Below, in pieces: positions 33,364 through 42,720 of a stretch of DNA of 64,000 nt; position 1 is the first letter of the stretch; each line of letters opens with the position of its first letter. A program made the position numbers and the translations under genes. Where the stretch lies: assembly GCA_963785115.1 (NCBI GenBank), contig CAWATY010000031.1, forward strand, positions 186,001 to 250,000, in the 5' to 3' direction. The DNA comes from JACCWP01 sp963785115 (GTDB lineage: Bacteria > Actinomycetota > Actinomycetes > Propionibacteriales > Nocardioidaceae). Under the pieces are notes generated by a model. The model was not told where the DNA came from, did no database searches, and saw only the letters and a list, made by a program, of their open reading frames with translations.

Positions 33364-33698
33364 AACGCAGCGACCCCCTGCTCACCGGTGCGCACCCGCA
33401 CCACGCTGTCGACCGGGACGACCCAGACCTTGCCATCGCCGATCTTGCCGGTCTGCGCGGCCTTGGTGATCACGTCGACGACGTCGGTGGCGTCCGCGTC
33501 GTCGACGACGACCTCGAGCCGGATCTTGGGCACCAGCGTGACGTCGTACTCCGCGCCCCGGTAGACCTCGGTGTGACCCTTCTGCCGGCCGAAGCCGCTG
33601 GCCTCGGTGACGGTCATCCCGGTGACGCCGAACGTCTCGAGGGCCTCCCGGACGTCCTCCCACTTGTGCGGCTTCACCACCGCGGTCACGAGCTTCAT
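33360..33698 (-). CDS. glnK: Nitrogen regulatory protein PII (GlnK)
   Basis: PII signal protein, 112 aa, binding 2-oxoglutarate and ATP/ADP and gating the ammonium channel. The T-loop GHTEVYRGAEYDV has Tyr46 and Tyr51; Tyr51 is the usual modification site. B-loop: TGKIGDGKVWVVPVDSVVRVRTGE near 83-106. Length and all landmarks are normal. ATG 33698 overlaps the amtB stop (ATGA), giving tight coupling to its partner channel, and its own stop overlaps glnD. The operon is preceded by a GlnR-type operator. Confidence 0.97.
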   Translation of the reverse strand: MKLVTAVVKPHKWEDVREALETFGVTGMTVTEASGFGRQKGHTEVYRGAEYDVTLVPKIRLEVVVDDADATDVVDVITKAAQTGKIGDGKVWVVPVDSVVRVRTGEQGVAAL

Positions 33699-35005
33699 GC
33701 GTGCACACTCCCCTCGTGCTCGTCGCTGTGCCGGGCGTCCTGGGGCTCGGGACTGCCGACCGGCGGTGCGCCGGGTGACCCCCGGTGCCCGCGGGCGGTC
33801 GTTGTCAGGTCGTAGCCCGACTCCGCGTGCTCGGAGAGGTCGACGCCGCTGAGCTCGTCGTCCTCGTCGACCCGGAAGCCGATCGTGAGGTCGACGAGCT
33901 TGCCGAGCACAAAGGCTCCCACGAAGGAGAACGCGCCGACGGTGAGCACCGCCACGGTCTGCTTGCCGAGCAGCGACCAGTCACCGCCCTCGTAGAACAC
34001 GCCGCCCTGGAGCGACAGAAAACCGAGCGCGATCGAGCCGAACGCGCCGCCCACCAGGTGCACCCCGACGACGTCGAGCGAGTCGTCGAAGCCGAACCTC
34101 CACTTGAGCCCGACCGCGAGCGCGCAGATCGCACCGGCGAGCACACCGAGCAGCAGCGCGCCGAGGGGCGACACGAACGCACAGGCCGGGGTGATGGCCA
34201 CCAGCCCTGCCACCGCGCCGGAGGCGGCGCCGAGGCTGGTCGGGCGGCCGTCGCGGACCTGCTCGACGGCGAGCCAGCCGATCACCGCCGCAGCGGTGGC
34301 GGCCTGGGTGTTGAGGAACGCCGTCGCGGCCAGCCCGTTGGCGGCGAGCGCCGAGCCGGCGTTGAAGCCGAACCAGCCGAACCACAGCAGGGCGGCACCG
34401 AGCAGCACCAGCGGCAGGTTGTGCGGCCGCATCGGATCGCGCTTCCAGCCGAGTCGCTTGCCGAGCACCAGAGCAAGGGCGAGCCCGGCGGCACCGGCGT
34501 TGACGTGGACGGCCGTGCCGCCGGCGAAGTCCTGGACGCCCCACTCGACCAGCCAGCCGGCGTCGTCGCCGAGGGCGGCGTCCTTACCGAAGTCGAAGAC
34601 CCAGTTGGCGACCGGGAAGTAGATCAGGCTGACCCACAGCACGACGAACGCGCACCAGCCGAGGAACTTGGCCCGGTCGGCGATCGCCCCGCTGATCAGG
34701 GCCGGCGTGATGATGGCGAACATCAGCTGGAAGGCGACGAAGCTCAGCGTCGCCGGACCGCTGAGACCGTGCAGGCCGAAGTGGTCGAAGCTGCCGAACA
34801 ACTGGCTGTCGGACTCCCCGAAGGTGATCGAGTATCCGTAGATCACCCACAGCACGGTGACGATGGCGAGCGCGGCGAAGCTCATCATCATCGTGTTCAG
34901 CACGCTCTTGGCACGGGTCATGCCGCCGTAGAACAGGGCGAGGCCTGGGGTCATGAGCATGACGAGAGCTGTGCTCGTCAGCACCCAGGCGGTGTCTCCA
35001 CTCAT
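33695..35005 (-). CDS. amtB: Ammonium transporter AmtB
   Basis: Inner-membrane ammonium channel of 436 aa with about eleven helices. Amt signatures: GLALFYGGMTRAKSVLNTMM near 21-40, FDFAGGTAVHVNAGAAGLA-like segment (QDFAGGTAVHVNAGAAG) near 157-173, GWFGFNAGSALAANG near 209-224, and VHLVGGAFGSIALG near 313-326; the twin pore His are in HVNAG and GVHLVGG. No signal peptide is evident; the N-terminus is short as in many actinobacteria. C-terminal tail is hydrophilic with RVDEDDELSGVDLSEHAESGYD, the usual PII-contact segment. First gene of amtB-glnK-glnD, with a GlnR operator 100 bp upstream. Confidence 0.97.
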   Translation of the reverse strand: MSGDTAWVLTSTALVMLMTPGLALFYGGMTRAKSVLNTMMMSFAALAIVTVLWVIYGYSITFGESDSQLFGSFDHFGLHGLSGPATLSFVAFQLMFAIITPALISGAIADRAKFLGWCAFVVLWVSLIYFPVANWVFDFGKDAALGDDAGWLVEWGVQDFAGGTAVHVNAGAAGLALALVLGKRLGWKRDPMRPHNLPLVLLGAALLWFGWFGFNAGSALAANGLAATAFLNTQAATAAAVIGWLAVEQVRDGRPTSLGAASGAVAGLVAITPACAFVSPLGALLLGVLAGAICALAVGLKWRFGFDDSLDVVGVHLVGGAFGSIALGFLSLQGGVFYEGGDWSLLGKQTVAVLTVGAFSFVGAFVLGKLVDLTIGFRVDEDDELSGVDLSEHAESGYDLTTTARGHRGSPGAPPVGSPEPQDARHSDEHEGSVHA

Positions 35006-35104
35006 CGAGACGGACTCCTCGGTCGCGGGGGATCCGTCGTCCGGCCGGGGCTGCGATGTCCCGTACGATCCGACGTCCGATGCGGGTCACCCTGACCGCA
35101 GCAG

Positions 35105-35142
35105 GTTTCCGGTGCGGCAGACCGGTGTTTCGTGTCGGTGAC
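35105..35142 (-). promoter_or_regulatory. GlnR-type operator upstream of amtB-glnK-glnD
   Basis: On the minus strand: GTCAC-n6-GAAAC (35142-35127), then 6 nt, then CTGCC-n6-GAAAC (35120-35105). This is the two-box arrangement gTnAC-n6-GaAAC-n6-gTnAC-n6-GaAAC known for actinobacterial GlnR. The first box is exact and the second matches in its GAAAC half. The site ends about 100 nt before the amtB start. Confidence 0.8.
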
Positions 35143-35178
35143 GCGGGCCCGCCCGGTGTTACGAGTCGATGAACTCGC

Positions 35179-36309
35179 TCAGTCCTCGAGCAGGGCGGCC
35201 ACGAAGTCGGCCGGGTCGAACGGCGCGAGGTCGTCGGCGCCCTCGCCGAGCCCGACCAGCTTGACCGGCACGCCCAGCTCGCGTTGCACGGCCACCACGA
35301 TGCCGCCCTTGGCGGTGCCGTCCAGCTTGGTGAGCACGATCCCGGTGACGTCCACGACCTCGGCGAAGACCCGCGCCTGGGTCAAGCCGTTCTGGCCGGT
35401 GGTGGCGTCGATGACCAGCAGCACCTCGGTGACCGGCGCCCGCTTCTCGACGACTCGCTTGACCTTGCCCAGCTCGTCCATCAGGCCGGCCTTGGTGTGC
35501 AGCCGTCCGGCGGTGTCGATCAGCACCGTGTCGACCCCGCGGTCCGCGCCCTCGCGGACCGCCTCGAACGCGACGCTCGCAGGATCACCGCCCTCGGGAC
35601 CGCGCACGGTGTCGACCCCGACGCGCTCGCCCCAGGTCTGCAGCTGGTCGACAGCCGCCGCCCGGAACGTGTCGGCGGCGGCGAGCAGCACGCTGCGCCC
35701 CTCGGCGACGAGCACCCGGGCCACCCGACCCACCGTCGTCGTCTTGCCGGTGCCGTTGACCCCGACGACCAGGACCACCCCGGGGGTGTCGCCCTCGCCG
35801 TCGACCCGCAGCGTGCGGTCCATCGCCGGGTCGACGAGAGCGACCAGCTCCTCGGTGAGGACGCTTCGCACGGCGGCGGCGTCGCGGGCCGTGCCCTCGA
35901 CGCGCAGCCGGGTGCGCAGCAGCCCCACCACCTCCTGGGTCGGCCCGACTCCCATGTCGGCGGCGAGCAGCAGGTCCTCGACGCCCTCCCAGGTGTCCTC
36001 GTCAAGCGTGTCGCGGGACAGCAGCGCGAGCAGGCCGCGACCCAGCGTGCTCTGCGAGCGAGCCAGTCGGGCCCGCAGCCGGACCAGTCGGCCAGTCGCG
36101 GGTGCCGGCGCCTCGACCGGCGCATCGACAGAGGTGTCAGCGACCGGTGGCGCGGCGGAGCCTGCGGGGGGTGGACCCGAGGGCGGCGGAGTCGGACGGC
36201 GAACGTCCTCGACGGTGCCGCGGGGGCGACGGACCAGCCCGAGCACCGCGATCCCGGCGAGCACCAGGACCGCGACCACGGCGACGACGATCCAGGTCAA
36301 CGCGTCCAC
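35179..36309 (-). CDS. ftsY: Signal recognition particle receptor FtsY
   Basis: SRP receptor GTPase (376 aa). An N-terminal transmembrane helix (ALTWIVVAVVAVLVLAGIAV near 3-22) anchors it, then a Pro/Ala-rich linker, then the NG domain. G motifs: VVGVNGTGKTTTVGR near 182-196, DTFRAAAVDQL near 219-229, LIDTAGRLHTK near 268-278, VLTKLDGTAKGG near 330-341. Start is GTG 36309. Gene order ftsY-smc with the amt operon is actinobacterial. The 12-nt gap after the small membrane protein gene suggests co-transcription. Confidence 0.96.
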   Translation of the reverse strand: MDALTWIVVAVVAVLVLAGIAVLGLVRRPRGTVEDVRRPTPPPSGPPPAGSAAPPVADTSVDAPVEAPAPATGRLVRLRARLARSQSTLGRGLLALLSRDTLDEDTWEGVEDLLLAADMGVGPTQEVVGLLRTRLRVEGTARDAAAVRSVLTEELVALVDPAMDRTLRVDGEGDTPGVVLVVGVNGTGKTTTVGRVARVLVAEGRSVLLAAADTFRAAAVDQLQTWGERVGVDTVRGPEGGDPASVAFEAVREGADRGVDTVLIDTAGRLHTKAGLMDELGKVKRVVEKRAPVTEVLLVIDATTGQNGLTQARVFAEVVDVTGIVLTKLDGTAKGGIVVAVQRELGVPVKLVGLGEGADDLAPFDPADFVAALLED

Positions 36310-36320
36310 GTCGGGGGAGC

Positions 36321-36581
36321 CTAACGAGCGGTGCGCTGCTCCACGTCACGCCGCTGGTCCCGCAGGTCCTTGCGCTGCACGGTCCACTCCCGCAGCGACC
36401 CACCGGTCGCGGCCTCGTCCTCGTCGGGGTCGAGGCCGGTGCGGTCCACCAGCCCCTGCAGGGCACGACCGAGACGTGGCGCGCGGGGCAGGTCACGCCC
36501 CTGCTGGGGGTACGCGACGTACGCGACGACGAGCGCGGCCACGACCACGATCGTCAGCAGCGAGAGGGCGAGCAGGACCAT
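36321..36581 (-). CDS. Small single-pass membrane protein, uncharacterised
   Basis: Protein of 86 aa with one N-terminal transmembrane helix (VLLALSLLTIVVVAALVVAY near 2-21) and a charged cytoplasmic C-terminus of about 60 residues ending in a Gln/Arg-rich probable coiled segment (LREWTVQRKDLRDQRRDVEQ). No known domain recognised. ATG 36581 has TGGAG about 9 nt upstream. It lies between the thioesterase and ftsY genes on the same strand with short gaps. It could be co-expressed with ftsY; function unknown. Confidence 0.65.
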   Translation of the reverse strand: MVLLALSLLTIVVVAALVVAYVAYPQQGRDLPRAPRLGRALQGLVDRTGLDPDEDEAATGGSLREWTVQRKDLRDQRRDVEQRTAR

Positions 36582-36675
36582 GGGGGCGGCTCCAGGAGGG
36601 GGTTGATCGGGCGCGAGGATGTAGTGCTCATTCTGCCATGCCGCGTGGGCTCCTCAGACCACGAGCGGAGGCGGT

Positions 36676-37125
36676 TCAGGCCGGATCGACGGCCACCGGC
36701 AACGTCTCCACGGCGGCCCTGACGGCGTCCGGCACGGGCACCACCGCGCGGCTTGCGGCGTCGACGTAGACGTGCACGAACCGCCCGATGGCGACGGGCT
36801 CGTCATCGCCCGCGCGGAACAAACCGATCCGGTACGTCACCGACGAACGGCCCAGCCGCTCCCGAGCCAGTCCGGCGTCCACCACGTCGGGGAAGCGCAG
36901 CTGGCGCAGGAACCGGCAGCCCGTCTCCGCGACGACACCGATCGCGTCCAGCGCACGGATGTCGGTGTCGGTCGCGTCCATCAGCCAGCCGTTCACGGCG
37001 GTGTCGAAGTAGGAGTAGTAGACGACGTTGTTGACGTGGCCGTAGACGTCCTCGTCGGCCCACCGGGTGGGCAGCGTGCGCCAGGCCGCGAACGCGTCCC
37101 GTCCCGACGCCCCGGGGTCCGTCAC
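36676..37125 (-). CDS. Acyl-CoA thioesterase (hotdog fold)
   Basis: Hotdog-fold thioesterase (149 aa) of the 4-hydroxybenzoyl-CoA thioesterase type. The signature RWADEDVYGHVNNVVYYSYFD at about 21-41 contains the catalytic Asp and the HVNN element. A second part, GRSSVTYRIGLFRAGDDEPVAIG near 91-113, follows. It hydrolyses acyl-CoA; chain length unknown. GTG 37125 overlaps the smc stop by 4 nt (GTGA), an unusual partner for smc but the coupling is clear. Confidence 0.9.
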   Translation of the reverse strand: MTDPGASGRDAFAAWRTLPTRWADEDVYGHVNNVVYYSYFDTAVNGWLMDATDTDIRALDAIGVVAETGCRFLRQLRFPDVVDAGLARERLGRSSVTYRIGLFRAGDDEPVAIGRFVHVYVDAASRAVVPVPDAVRAAVETLPVAVDPA

Positions 37126-40100
37126 ACCGGCTCGGGCTCGCGCAGCCGCTGGCTGATCACGACCGAGACCCCGTCGTCGCGCATCGAGACGCCGTACAGC
37201 GCGTCGCCGACCTCCATGGTGCGCTTCTGGTGGGTGATGACCAGCAGCTGGCTGCTCTGGCGCAGCTCCTCGTAGAGGGTGAGCAGCCGTTCCAGGTTCG
37301 TGTCGTCGAGCGCGGCCTCGACCTCGTCGAGGATGTAGAACGGGCTCGGCCGCGCCTTGAACAGGGCGACGAGGAACGCGACCGCCACCAGCGACCGCTC
37401 GCCGCCGGACAGCAGCTGCAGCCGCTTGATCTTCTTGCCGGGCGGACGTGCCTCGACCTCGATGCCGGTCGCGAGCAGGTCGTCGGGGTCGGTGAGCACC
37501 AGCCGGCCCTCGCCACCGGGGAAGAGCCGGGCGAACACCTCGGCGAACTCGCGCTCGACGTCGGCGAAGGCCTCGGAGAAGACCTGCTGGACGCGGGCGT
37601 CGACGTCGCCGACGATCTCGAGCAGGTCGCGCCGGGTGCGCTTGACGTCCTCGTACTGCTCGGTGAGGAACGCGTGCCGCTCCTCCATCGCCGAGAACTC
37701 CTCCAGCGCGAGCGGGTTGACCCTGCCGAGGAGGGCGAGCGCCCGCTCGGCCGTCCGCAGCCGCTTGGTCTGGACCTCCCGGTCGTACGGGACCGGCTCC
37801 GGGACAGCACCCTCGTCAGCACCCTCGTCGTCGTCGGCCGTCTCCTGCGCAGGCTCCTGCACCACGGGCACCGGCACGTCCGGGCCGTAGTCGGCCACCA
37901 GCGACTCGGGATCGAGGCCGACCTCCTCGAGCGCCCGGTCCTGCAGCGCCTCGATCCGCAGCCGCTGCTCGGTGCGCGCCACCTCGTCGCGGTGCACGGA
38001 GTCGGTGAGCCCCGCCAGGTCGGCCTCCAGCCCACGCACCTGACCGCGCACGTCGCCGAGCTGCTGCTCGCGTTGGCCGCGGGCCTGCTCGATCGCACGG
38101 CGACCCGCGGCGGCGGCGGTCAGCGACCGCTCCAACCGCACCATGACGTGCTCGACGGCAGCCGCGACCTCGCCGGCCGTGGCCGCCTCACGGCGGCGCT
38201 GCTCGCGCCGGGCGACCGCCGCGGCCCGCGCCGTCCGCTCGGCCGTCGCGGCATGCTCGAGCTGCTCGGCACGCCCGGCGAGCGCACGGGCGCGCTCCTC
38301 GGTGGTACGCAGCGCCAGCCGGGCCTCCAGCTCGGTCTGCCGAGCGGCGGTGGCCACCTCGGCCAGCCGCGGCAGGTCGGCGTCGTCGGGCTCGTCGGAG
38401 GGAGCGTCCTCGGCGGCGGCGACGCGCGCCTCCAGGTCGGCCAAGCCGCCGAGGTCGCGGTCGCGAGCCTCCTCCGCCTCCGCGATCGCCTGCTCCAGGC
38501 GGCGTGCCTCGTCGTGAGCCGAACGGGCGACGCTGCCGTGCTGGCCGAGCTGCTCGGCGACGGCGGCCATCGTGGCGTCGGACTCGTGCAGCCGGGCCAG
38601 CGCGGCGTCGGTGCGGCCCTGGGCGTCGGCGCGCTCCTCCTCGAGTCGCGACAGGTCGAAGCGCAGCCGCTCGGCGGCGTGCGTGGTCTCGGCCAGCCGG
38701 GCGCCGGCGTCATCGACGGCCGCCTGGACCTCGAGCAGGCTCGGCGCCGAGGTCGAGCCGCCGGTGGCGCGGTGCCGGCCGAGCAGGTCGCCCTCGGTGG
38801 TGGCGGCCAGCAGCTCGGGGCGGGCGGTGAGCACGGCGCGGGCAGCCTCCAGCGACTCCACCACGACGGTCGAACCGAGCAGCGTGCCGAGCGCGGCCTG
38901 CAGCGCCGATGGCGCCTCGACCACCTCGAGGACGGGTCGCGCGCCGGCGGGCAGCCCCGACGGCGCAGCTGGGGCGTCGTCGTCGGACCCGAGCAACAGT
39001 CCGGCCCGACCCAGGTCGTCCGAGCGCAGCAACCGCAGGGCCGCCACCGCCGAGTCGACGCCGTCGACCGCCACCGCGTCCGCCGCGCTGCCAAGGGCGG
39101 CCGCTACGGCCGCCTCGTAGCCGGGGCGGACGGTCAGCAGCGCCGCTACCGAGCCGAGCAGGCCGGAGACCTGCTCGGTAGCGGCCAGCAGTGCGCCCGC
39201 GCCGTCCTTGCGGGCCAGACCCAGCTCAAGCGCCTCCTTGCGCGCGACCAGTGCGCCGCGCTCGCGCTCGGTCGCCTCCGCCTCCTCGCGCAGCTTGACC
39301 AGTCGGGACTCGAGGTCCTCGAGCTGGGCCGCGGCAGCCTCGTACGTCGCGTCCAGCCCGCTCTCACCGGCGTCGAGACCGGCCACCCGGTTCTCCAGCG
39401 CGGTGAAGTCGTGCCGGGCCCGCTCGGCCCGCTGCAGCGCCTCGGCGCGAGCGGCCGTGAGTCGGCCGATCTCCTCCTCGGCGGCGGCCGCGCGGGTGCG
39501 CAGCGCGTGCACCTGGCCATGCAGCCGGGCGAGCCCCTCGCGGCGCCCGGCGGCGTCACGGGCGACGGCCGCCAGCCGGCGCTCCTCCTCGTGGTGGGCC
39601 TGCTCGGCGACCTGTCGCTGGGCCACCGCGTTCTCCAGACCCTCGCGGCACTCGGTCAGCTCACCGTCGAGTCGGTCCTCCTGCTGGCGGACCCGGCGGG
39701 CCTCGGCCGCGAGCTCGTCGGGGTCGCGAGTCGATCGGTGCTCGTCGGCCGGTTCGCTCGCCTGGCGCATCCGCTCGGCAGCGAGCGCGCCGGTGCCGGT
39801 GAAGCGCTCGCGCAGTCCGGCCAGGTGGTACCAGGTCTCCTGGGCCCGGGCCAGCCGTGGGGCGTCGGCGCGCAGCGCCTCCTCGAGCGCCGCCTCCTGC
39901 TCGCGGGCGGCGGTCAGCGCTGCCTCGACGCCGGTCCGCCGCTCGCGCAACGCGGTCTCGTCGGCGAGCTCCTTGTCCAGGGCGGCGCGAGCGGTGACGA
40001 GGTCGTCGGCGAGCAGCCGGGCCCGGGCGTCGCGGAGGTCGGCCTGCACCTGCACGGCCCGGCGGGCCACCTCGGCCTGCCGGCCCAGCGGCTTGAGCTG

Positions 40101-40703
40101 TCGGCGGATCTCGCTGAGGAGGTCGGACAGCCGGGTCAGGTTGCCCTCGGTTGCCTCCAGCTTGCGCAGCGCCTTCTCCTTGCGCTTGCGGTGCTTGAGG
40201 ACCCCCGCCGCCTCCTCGACGAAGCCACGGCGCTCGTCCGGCGTCGCGTGCAGCACCGAGTCGAGCTGGCCCTGGCCGACCACCACGTGCATCTCGTGGC
40301 CGATGCCGGAGTCGCTGAGCAGCTCCTGGACGTCCAGCAGCCGGCAGCCCTGCCCGTTGATGGCGTACTCCGACCCGCCGCCCTTGAACATCGTGCGGGT
40401 CAGCGTCACCTCGGTGTAGTCGACCGGGAGCGCACCGTCGGTGTTGTCGATGGTCAGGACGACCTCTGCCCGCCCGAGCGGCGGGCGGCCCGAGGTGCCG
40501 GCGAAGATGACGTCTTCCATCTTGCCGCCGCGCAGTGACTTGGCACCCTGCTCGCCCATCACCCACGCGAGGGCGTCGACGACATTGGACTTGCCGGAGC
40601 CGTTCGGGCCCACGATGCACGTGATGCCGGGCTCGAAGTGCAGGGTCGTGGACGAGGCGAACGACTTGAACCCGCGCAGCGTCAGGCTCTTGAGGTGCAA
40701 CAC
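37122..40703 (-). CDS. smc: Chromosome segregation protein SMC
   Basis: Condensin ATPase of 1193 aa that compacts and segregates the chromosome with ScpAB. Walker A GPNGSGKS at 32-39; Q-loop region ending in GMGEQ-like DALAWVMGEQG; coiled coils with a hinge near 490-650 (LLGSVAALLTVRPGYEAAVAAAL, GRAGLLLGS); C-terminal signature LLSGGERSLVAVAFLVALF near 1105-1123; Walker B FYILDEVEAALDD. GTG 40703 has AGGAG about 4 nt upstream. An Asp/Glu/Pro-rich insertion (residues about 955-985, EPAQETADDDEGADEGAV) is longer than in most SMCs. Stop overlaps the thioesterase start. Confidence 0.97.
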   Translation of the reverse strand: MLHLKSLTLRGFKSFASSTTLHFEPGITCIVGPNGSGKSNVVDALAWVMGEQGAKSLRGGKMEDVIFAGTSGRPPLGRAEVVLTIDNTDGALPVDYTEVTLTRTMFKGGGSEYAINGQGCRLLDVQELLSDSGIGHEMHVVVGQGQLDSVLHATPDERRGFVEEAAGVLKHRKRKEKALRKLEATEGNLTRLSDLLSEIRRQLKPLGRQAEVARRAVQVQADLRDARARLLADDLVTARAALDKELADETALRERRTGVEAALTAAREQEAALEEALRADAPRLARAQETWYHLAGLRERFTGTGALAAERMRQASEPADEHRSTRDPDELAAEARRVRQQEDRLDGELTECREGLENAVAQRQVAEQAHHEEERRLAAVARDAAGRREGLARLHGQVHALRTRAAAAEEEIGRLTAARAEALQRAERARHDFTALENRVAGLDAGESGLDATYEAAAAQLEDLESRLVKLREEAEATERERGALVARKEALELGLARKDGAGALLAATEQVSGLLGSVAALLTVRPGYEAAVAAALGSAADAVAVDGVDSAVAALRLLRSDDLGRAGLLLGSDDDAPAAPSGLPAGARPVLEVVEAPSALQAALGTLLGSTVVVESLEAARAVLTARPELLAATTEGDLLGRHRATGGSTSAPSLLEVQAAVDDAGARLAETTHAAERLRFDLSRLEEERADAQGRTDAALARLHESDATMAAVAEQLGQHGSVARSAHDEARRLEQAIAEAEEARDRDLGGLADLEARVAAAEDAPSDEPDDADLPRLAEVATAARQTELEARLALRTTEERARALAGRAEQLEHAATAERTARAAAVARREQRRREAATAGEVAAAVEHVMVRLERSLTAAAAGRRAIEQARGQREQQLGDVRGQVRGLEADLAGLTDSVHRDEVARTEQRLRIEALQDRALEEVGLDPESLVADYGPDVPVPVVQEPAQETADDDEGADEGAVPEPVPYDREVQTKRLRTAERALALLGRVNPLALEEFSAMEERHAFLTEQYEDVKRTRRDLLEIVGDVDARVQQVFSEAFADVEREFAEVFARLFPGGEGRLVLTDPDDLLATGIEVEARPPGKKIKRLQLLSGGERSLVAVAFLVALFKARPSPFYILDEVEAALDDTNLERLLTLYEELRQSSQLLVITHQKRTMEVGDALYGVSMRDDGVSVVISQRLREPEPV

Positions 40704-40763
40704 GGCTCCTGGCGTCGTGGCGACACGGCTGGGCTCTGCCGGGGAAGCAGCCGCCTGGGAAGC

Positions 40764-42277
40764 CTACCGAGCCGAGGGGGGCTCACCGGCGGTGGCGCGC
40801 CGTCGGACCACGAGCGCCAGCGGCAGGGCGAGCAGGGCCACCGCGACCGCGGCAGGCGCCGGGCCGGTCGAGTCGGCCGGGGCGGCAGTGGTGCTGGCCG
40901 TGGCGCCGCCACCGGGCAGGTCGACCCGGTAGACGTCCAGCCCGCGCACCGCGTCGACGGTGTAGACCAGGCGGGTCTTGCCGGCCGCCGGACCGCCGTC
41001 GGGGTAGCGGGGCACCCAGTACGCGTCCCAGACCTCGGAGACGCCGGTGGTGGCGTAGCCCCACGAGGTCAGGTCGTGGGCATCACGCACGTCGATGACC
41101 TGCAGCCCACCGGCGTAGAACCCGGCGGCCACCAGGCCAGAGGGGTGGTAGTCGAACCAGTGCGCCGAGCAGAACGCGTCCACCGGCGGCGTCAGCGGGC
41201 CGCCGAGGTCGGCCAGCTCCACCTTGTCCAGCGGCACGATCCGGCTGCGCGGCCCGTTCAGGTGGCGGACCTGCCAGGTCTGGAACGACCCGGCGGTCGC
41301 GCAGTTGGTGTCCTCGTAGTCCTCCTCGGTGACCAGCAGCACGTTGCCGCGCCGCACAGACGCTGGTTGCCCGGGCTGGAAGCGACCGGGGTTGGGTCGC
41401 CAGGAGTTGTGCAGGATGAAGTCGTTGTAGCCGTTGTTCTCGCCGTCGCTGACCGCCGACACGAGCGTGCGCGCCACCAGTCGCGGGTGCAGCGGGTCGG
41501 CCAGATCGAACACCGCGGCGCCGTCGGCTCCGGTGTAGAGGCCGTAGCCGGCAGCGTCGACGTCCCAGTTGTGCCCGCCCCAGCCGACCACGGGTGAGTC
41601 GAACGTGCCGACCTCCTCCGGGGCCTTCAGCCGACGCAGGTCGATGATCGAGATCTTGCCGTCCGTACCCGCGCTGTAGACGTAGCGGCAGGTCGTCGGC
41701 TGGACGCACGTCAGCGTGTGCGTGCTGGTGCGTGACGTCGGCCCGGCCGACGATCACGGGCGCCGTCGGGTCGGTGACCTCGACGACGACGATCTCGTTG
41801 CCACCGACGTTGACGTGCTGAGGGTCACTCGGGGGCCGCCTGGACGGTATCGACGCCGATCAGCACGAACCGGCGCAGCTCGCCGCCGATCCGGCGCTCG
41901 CCGCAGTTCATCGCCTCGTTCTCGAACAGCGCGTCGATCAGCTTGCCCTCGAGCACCGGGTCCGTCGGGTCGGAGACGTCGAACGCGCTCACCGACTCCA
42001 GCCCGGAGGTGTAGAAGTACGGCGCGCTCGGCGAGAAACAGCCGGAGATGGCTGCGGTCCCGGGCTCGGGACCGAGCCACTCGACGTTGTCGCTGGTGAT
42101 CGGCGGCGCGGCCGCGGCGGGACCCTCGGCGGCGCCGGACAGCAGCCGGGTGTGGTCGTCGGAGCCGTCGGAGCCGTCGTGGGCGGCAGCAGCCGGGGCC
42201 AGGGCGACACCGACGAGGAACATCGCCGCGGCGGTGGCAGGGATCCGCACGACGCGGCGGGCTGTCAGTACGGTCAC
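40764..42277 (-). pseudogene. Secreted LVIVD-type beta-propeller protein with two apparent frameshifts
   Basis: A secreted repeat protein split over three frames. Part 1 (start GTG 42277, GGAG 7 nt upstream) has a signal peptide (VLTARRVVRIPATAAAMFLV, cleavage after AAAA) and reads to a TGA at 41825-41827. A 1-nt change in the G run at 41831-41835 restores SDPQHVNVGGNEIVVVEV in part 2. A second +1 near 41725-41730 restores THTLTCVQPTTCRYVYSAG and continues in the third frame to 40764. Part 3 ends with a transmembrane helix (PAAVAVALLALPLALVV) and basic tail, so the protein would be membrane-anchored. LVIVD proteins are secreted choice-of-anchor beta-propellers of unknown role. Either a recent pseudogene or sequence errors. 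Confidence 0.75.
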
Positions 42278-42417
42278 TGGGATCTCCGACGGTGAGGAGC
42301 CGTCCCGCGGGCGGCTGGACAGCGTCCTCAACGAGCAGCAGCCCGCGAGGTCATGCGGGGCAGGCTACGGCTCAGCGGCGGAGCAGGAGGCGGAAACGGC
42401 GGAGCGTCAGCCCTACG

Positions 42418-42651
42418 TCAGCGCAGCGCAGGCTCGAGCAGGCCCTCAGGCGACTCGGGAGCCAGCTCGGGGCCGAGGTCGCTGCGCAGCAGCGCGTCGC
42501 GCTCGCGTACGGCGGTCGACAGCTCGTCGTTCTCGATCTGGAGGCGCGACACGAGGGCCTCCAGGTCGGCGACTCGTCGACGCAACAGCGTCGCGTCGCG
42601 GGTGAGTCGGGGGTCGGTGCCGCCCATGTGGCCGAGGAGTGCCTTCGCCAT
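42418..42651 (-). CDS. Small coiled-coil protein, uncharacterised
   Basis: Protein of 77 aa. After MAKALLGHMGGTDPRLTRD there is a heptad-rich segment, LRRRVADLEALVSRLQIEND and on to VRERDALLR, that should form a coiled coil of about 35 residues. Similar small proteins with a MAKALLG start occur in other actinobacteria, as I recall. ATG 42651 has GGAGGG 6 nt upstream. It lies alone after the broken secreted-protein gene and before mutM, with palindromes upstream. No catalytic motif or membrane segment. Function unknown. Confidence 0.7.
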   Translation of the reverse strand: MAKALLGHMGGTDPRLTRDATLLRRRVADLEALVSRLQIENDELSTAVRERDALLRSDLGPELAPESPEGLLEPALR

Positions 42652-42720
42652 CTAGTGCCCTCCACGATGAGGTGACTGAGCTCGGGGGATGGCGACCGGT
42701 GGGACGCCGTCCGAGGGGTG

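Noticed and set aside
37230..40538. 1102-codon open frame on the plus strand opposite smc
   Set aside because: Composition is Gly/Arg/Leu-rich without protein-family features; it is the shadow of the high-GC smc coding frame.
41083..41757. ORF of 224 codons in the secreted-protein region
   Set aside because: Its first residues belong to the middle segment of the frameshifted LVIVD protein; the rest is out-of-frame shadow.
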